DNA of 8,160 nt, taken from Candidatus Merdimorpha stercoravium. Lineage in GTDB: Bacteria; Bacteroidota; Bacteroidia; Flavobacteriales; UBA1820. The notes below the pieces were generated by a model. It had not been told where the DNA came from. It searched no databases and saw only the letters and a program-made list of their open reading frames with translations. The stretch spans positions 1-8,160 of the forward strand of contig DVLY01000064.1 in assembly GCA_018715295.1 (NCBI GenBank). The letters are read 5' to 3'. The position numbers and the translations under genes are program-made. This document shows, in pieces, positions 6,087-8,160 of the stretch (its first letter is position 1; each line of letters starts with the position of its first letter).

Positions 6087-6108
6087 ACCGACTAATTTCG
6101 TACCTTTA
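6078..6108 (+). promoter_or_regulatory. Possible internal promoter before cdaA
   Basis: TACCTTTA (6101-6108) matches TAnnTTTG except for the final base. GTG (6078-6080), at the end of rimO, sits 20 bases upstream. The same octamer ACCGGTGC at the same distance precedes the oxidoreductase promoter. A start near 6113 would give a leader of about 18 bases to the cdaA ATG. It could let cdaA and the purM-like gene be expressed apart from rimO. Confidence 0.35.
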
Positions 6109-6131
6109 CCCCTGATCCAACCTTACGCCGT

Positions 6132-6905
6132 ATGTTCGATTTTATCTCCTTCGGTCTCAAGGACCTGATAGACATTGCCGCCGTGGTATTCCTGGTCTTC
6201 CAGTTCTACCGCCTGATCCGCGGCACGGTGGCGGTGAACATCTTCGTCGGCATCCTGGCCCTGTTTATCCTGTGGAAGGTGGTCGAAGCGTTCCAGATGA
6301 CCCTGCTGAGCGGTATTCTGGGGCAGTTCATGAGCCTGGGAGTGATCATCATCGTCATCCTGTTCCAGCAGGAGATCCGGCGTTTCCTTATCCTGATCGG
6401 CACCAACAACTTTTTCGTGCGGCATTTCTTCTCCCGCATGCGCCGCAAACGCGACGTGCCCGAGAAGATCGAAGTCAGCGAAATCGCCAATGCCTGCTTC
6501 GAGATGGCCAAAACGCGTACCGGCGCGCTGATCGTGTTCAAAAAGTCGATGTTCGACCTCAAGGAAGCCACGGCCGGCGATGCCCAGAACATCGTCCCCA
6601 CGCAGAGCATCCTCGAGAGTATCTTTTACAAAAACAGCCCGCTGCACGACGGAGCCATCGTCATCGAAAACGGCCGCATCGTCGCCACGCGCGTCATCCT
6701 GCCCGTTTCGCGGGATAAAAACCTGCCCGAGGAATACGGCACCCGCCACCGCGCCGCCATCGGCATCGCCGAAAAATCGGATGCCGTGTCGGTGGTCGTA
6801 TCCGAAGAACGGGGCAAGGTGAGCCTGGTCAAGGGGACGACCATCACGGTGATGAACTCGGCGGAGGAACTGGAAAAACGACTGAATGAAGAACTGGAAA
6901 TATAA
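6132..6905 (+). CDS. cdaA: Membrane diadenylate cyclase CdaA (c-di-AMP synthase)
   Basis: The 257-residue product converts two ATP to cyclic di-AMP. Three hydrophobic segments at about residues 11-28, 34-52 and 60-89 anchor it in the inner membrane, followed by a basic linker (SRMRRKRD, 101-108). The cytoplasmic DAC domain spans roughly 112-240, with both catalytic motifs intact: Asp173-Gly174-Ala175 (LHDGA) and Arg205-His206-Arg207 (GTRHRAA). A short acidic helix (EELEKRLNEELEI) ends the protein. Length and layout match the CdaA/DacA type rather than DisA. No cdaR (YbbR) or glmM, the usual partners in Firmicutes, lies beside it; its neighbours are rimO (45 bases upstream) and a purM-like gene (27 bases downstream). 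In Bacteroidota c-di-AMP functions are less worked out than in Gram-positives, with osmotic and envelope control the general expectation. Confidence 0.95.
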   Translation: MFDFISFGLKDLIDIAAVVFLVFQFYRLIRGTVAVNIFVGILALFILWKVVEAFQMTLLSGILGQFMSLGVIIIVILFQQEIRRFLILIGTNNFFVRHFFSRMRRKRDVPEKIEVSEIANACFEMAKTRTGALIVFKKSMFDLKEATAGDAQNIVPTQSILESIFYKNSPLHDGAIVIENGRIVATRVILPVSRDKNLPEEYGTRHRAAIGIAEKSDAVSVVVSEERGKVSLVKGTTITVMNSAEELEKRLNEELEI

Positions 6906-6932
6906 ACTCGTAAAATACTACAAGACAATACT

Positions 6933-8108
6933 ATGGAAGTAAGCAAACGATACGCCGGCCGCGGTGTTTCCGCCTCGAAGGAGGACGTACACAACGCCAT
7001 CCGCCACGTGGACAAAGGGCTGTTCCCCGGGGCTTTCTGCAAGATTATCCCCGACTACCTGGCCGGCGACCCGGAATACTGCATCGTCATGCACGCCGAC
7101 GGAGCGGGCACCAAATCCGCCCTGGCCTACATGTACTGGCGGCGTACCGGCGACCTTTCCGTCTGGAAAGGCATTGCGCAGGACGCCTTGGTGATGAACA
7201 TCGACGACCTGCTGTGCGTAGGAGCTACGGACAACATCCTGCTCTCGTCCACCATCGGGCGCAACAAACACCTGATCCCCGGCGAAGTCATCGCAGCCAT
7301 TATCGGCGGCACGGAGGAACTGCTCGCCGAGATGCGCTCCTACGGGGTCAACATCCTCTCCACCGGCGGGGAAACGGCCGACGTGGGCGACCTGGTGCGC
7401 ACCATCATCGTCGATTCGACCGTAACGGCCCGCATGCGCCGCGCCGATGTGGTGGACAATGCCCGCATCCAGGCCGGCGATGTCATCGTCGGTTTGGCCT
7501 CGTTCGGGAAAGCCTCCTACGAAACGCAATACAACGGCGGGATGGGTTCCAACGGCCTGACTTCGGCCCGCCACGACGTATTCCGCAAGGCTTTGGCCGG
7601 GGAATTCCCCGAGAGCTACGACCCCGCCACCGATCCTTCGCTGGTGTACTGCGGCTCGAAAGACCTGACCGACCCGGTGGAGGGCACTCCGCTCGATGCC
7701 GCCCGTCTGGTGTTGTCCCCCACCCGCACGTATGCCCCGGTGGTCAAAAAGGTGCTGGACGAACTCCGCAGCCGGATACACGGTATGGTGCATTGTTCGG
7801 GCGGGGCGCAGACGAAAATCCTGCATTTCGTCAAGGACCTGCACGTGATCAAGGACCATCTGTTCCCCGTACCGCCTCTCTTCGAGCTGATCCAGCGCGA
7901 GAGCGGCACTTCGTGGAAGGAGATGTACCAGGTGTTCAACATGGGGCATCGGATGGAATTTTACGTACCGGAAGACATTGCCGGGCGCATCATCGAGATT
8001 TCCGAGTCGTTCGACATCCCGGCACGCATCGTCGGCCGGGTGGAAGCCAGCCGGCAGGGAAGCGCACACCTGACCATCCGCAGCGACCGCGGTACGTTCG
8101 AGTATTGA
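6933..8108 (+). CDS. purM: PurM-like AIR synthase (phosphoribosylformylglycinamidine cyclo-ligase)
   Basis: The product is 391 residues, longer than the ~345 of E. coli PurM but typical, as I recall, of the Bacteroidota form. The expected reaction is ATP-dependent ring closure of FGAM to AIR in cytoplasmic purine synthesis. PurM-fold blocks in order are DGAGTK (56-61, ATP/Mg region), MNIDDLLCVGA (88-98, the MCVNDL equivalent), GGETAD (145-150), AGDVIVGLAS (181-190) and GMGSNGLT (203-210, the SNG loop). The C-terminal half has CSGGAQTKIL, aligned with the GGG-type region, and FNMGHRMEFYV. The divergent length leaves some chance of a related PurM-fold enzyme. The start gives MEVSKRYAGRGVSASK, the usual N-terminal region before the first fold element. 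It follows cdaA by 27 bases without a promoter, so it is probably co-transcribed. Beyond the stop lie 52 bases holding a T-run without a hairpin and no gene start. Confidence 0.88.
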   Translation: MEVSKRYAGRGVSASKEDVHNAIRHVDKGLFPGAFCKIIPDYLAGDPEYCIVMHADGAGTKSALAYMYWRRTGDLSVWKGIAQDALVMNIDDLLCVGATDNILLSSTIGRNKHLIPGEVIAAIIGGTEELLAEMRSYGVNILSTGGETADVGDLVRTIIVDSTVTARMRRADVVDNARIQAGDVIVGLASFGKASYETQYNGGMGSNGLTSARHDVFRKALAGEFPESYDPATDPSLVYCGSKDLTDPVEGTPLDAARLVLSPTRTYAPVVKKVLDELRSRIHGMVHCSGGAQTKILHFVKDLHVIKDHLFPVPPLFELIQRESGTSWKEMYQVFNMGHRMEFYVPEDIAGRIIEISESFDIPARIVGRVEASRQGSAHLTIRSDRGTFEY

Positions 8109-8160
8109 TCCGCCTTCCTTTTTTTCACCACAAACAGAAAAGCGACAAGAGAGACAACAG

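Noticed and set aside
6918..8069. A 383-residue minus-strand frame opposite the purM-like gene
   Set aside because: It is a codon-bias shadow of a clearly conserved plus-strand gene; the His/Val/Gly/Arg-rich composition is not protein-like.

Overview
The window looks like chromosomal DNA from a fairly GC-rich (high 50s % by eye) member of the Bacteroidota, plausibly a Bacteroidales genus such as Alistipes; the genus is a guess. Supporting signs are promoter elements of the TAnnTTTG type, the absence of Shine-Dalgarno sequences with A-rich leaders instead, a DUF2490-type barrel protein, a SagB-like nitroreductase lipoprotein and the long form of PurM. Nothing suggests a phage, plasmid or transposon. 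Most genes are housekeeping.

Left part (1-1183, + strand): the C-terminal end of an unrecognised gene, a secreted DUF2490-type beta-rich protein, and a 60-residue ferredoxin with an irregular first cysteine motif. A perfect 13-bp tandem duplication lies just before the ferredoxin. These converge on a minus-strand group.

Minus-strand group (1184-3462), read right to left: era (ribosome-assembly GTPase), a 59-residue two-helix membrane protein, a nitroreductase lipoprotein, and a CYTH/triphosphate tunnel protein. The first three are tightly spaced and probably one transcript. Between era and the next plus-strand gene (3463-3768) is a 306-base gap that holds an 86/87-bp tandem repeat, the era promoter embedded in the era-proximal copy, and a divergent promoter.

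Right part (3769-8108, + strand): a Gfo/Idh/MocA oxidoreductase overlapping rimO by ATGA, then cdaA (c-di-AMP synthase) and a purM-like AIR synthase. The set can be read as one operon with a possible internal promoter before cdaA. It combines ribosomal protein S12 modification, second-messenger synthesis and purine synthesis; CdaA uses ATP, to which PurM contributes, but any regulatory link is inference.

I see no new multi-gene defence or biosynthetic system. The most unusual signal is sequence-wide: the pentamer GTSAC (GTGAC/GTCAC) is completely absent from all 8160 bases, and every Val-Thr pair is written with GTT or GTA. This looks like avoidance of a restriction or modification target. 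The second notable signal is the repeat that carries the era promoter.
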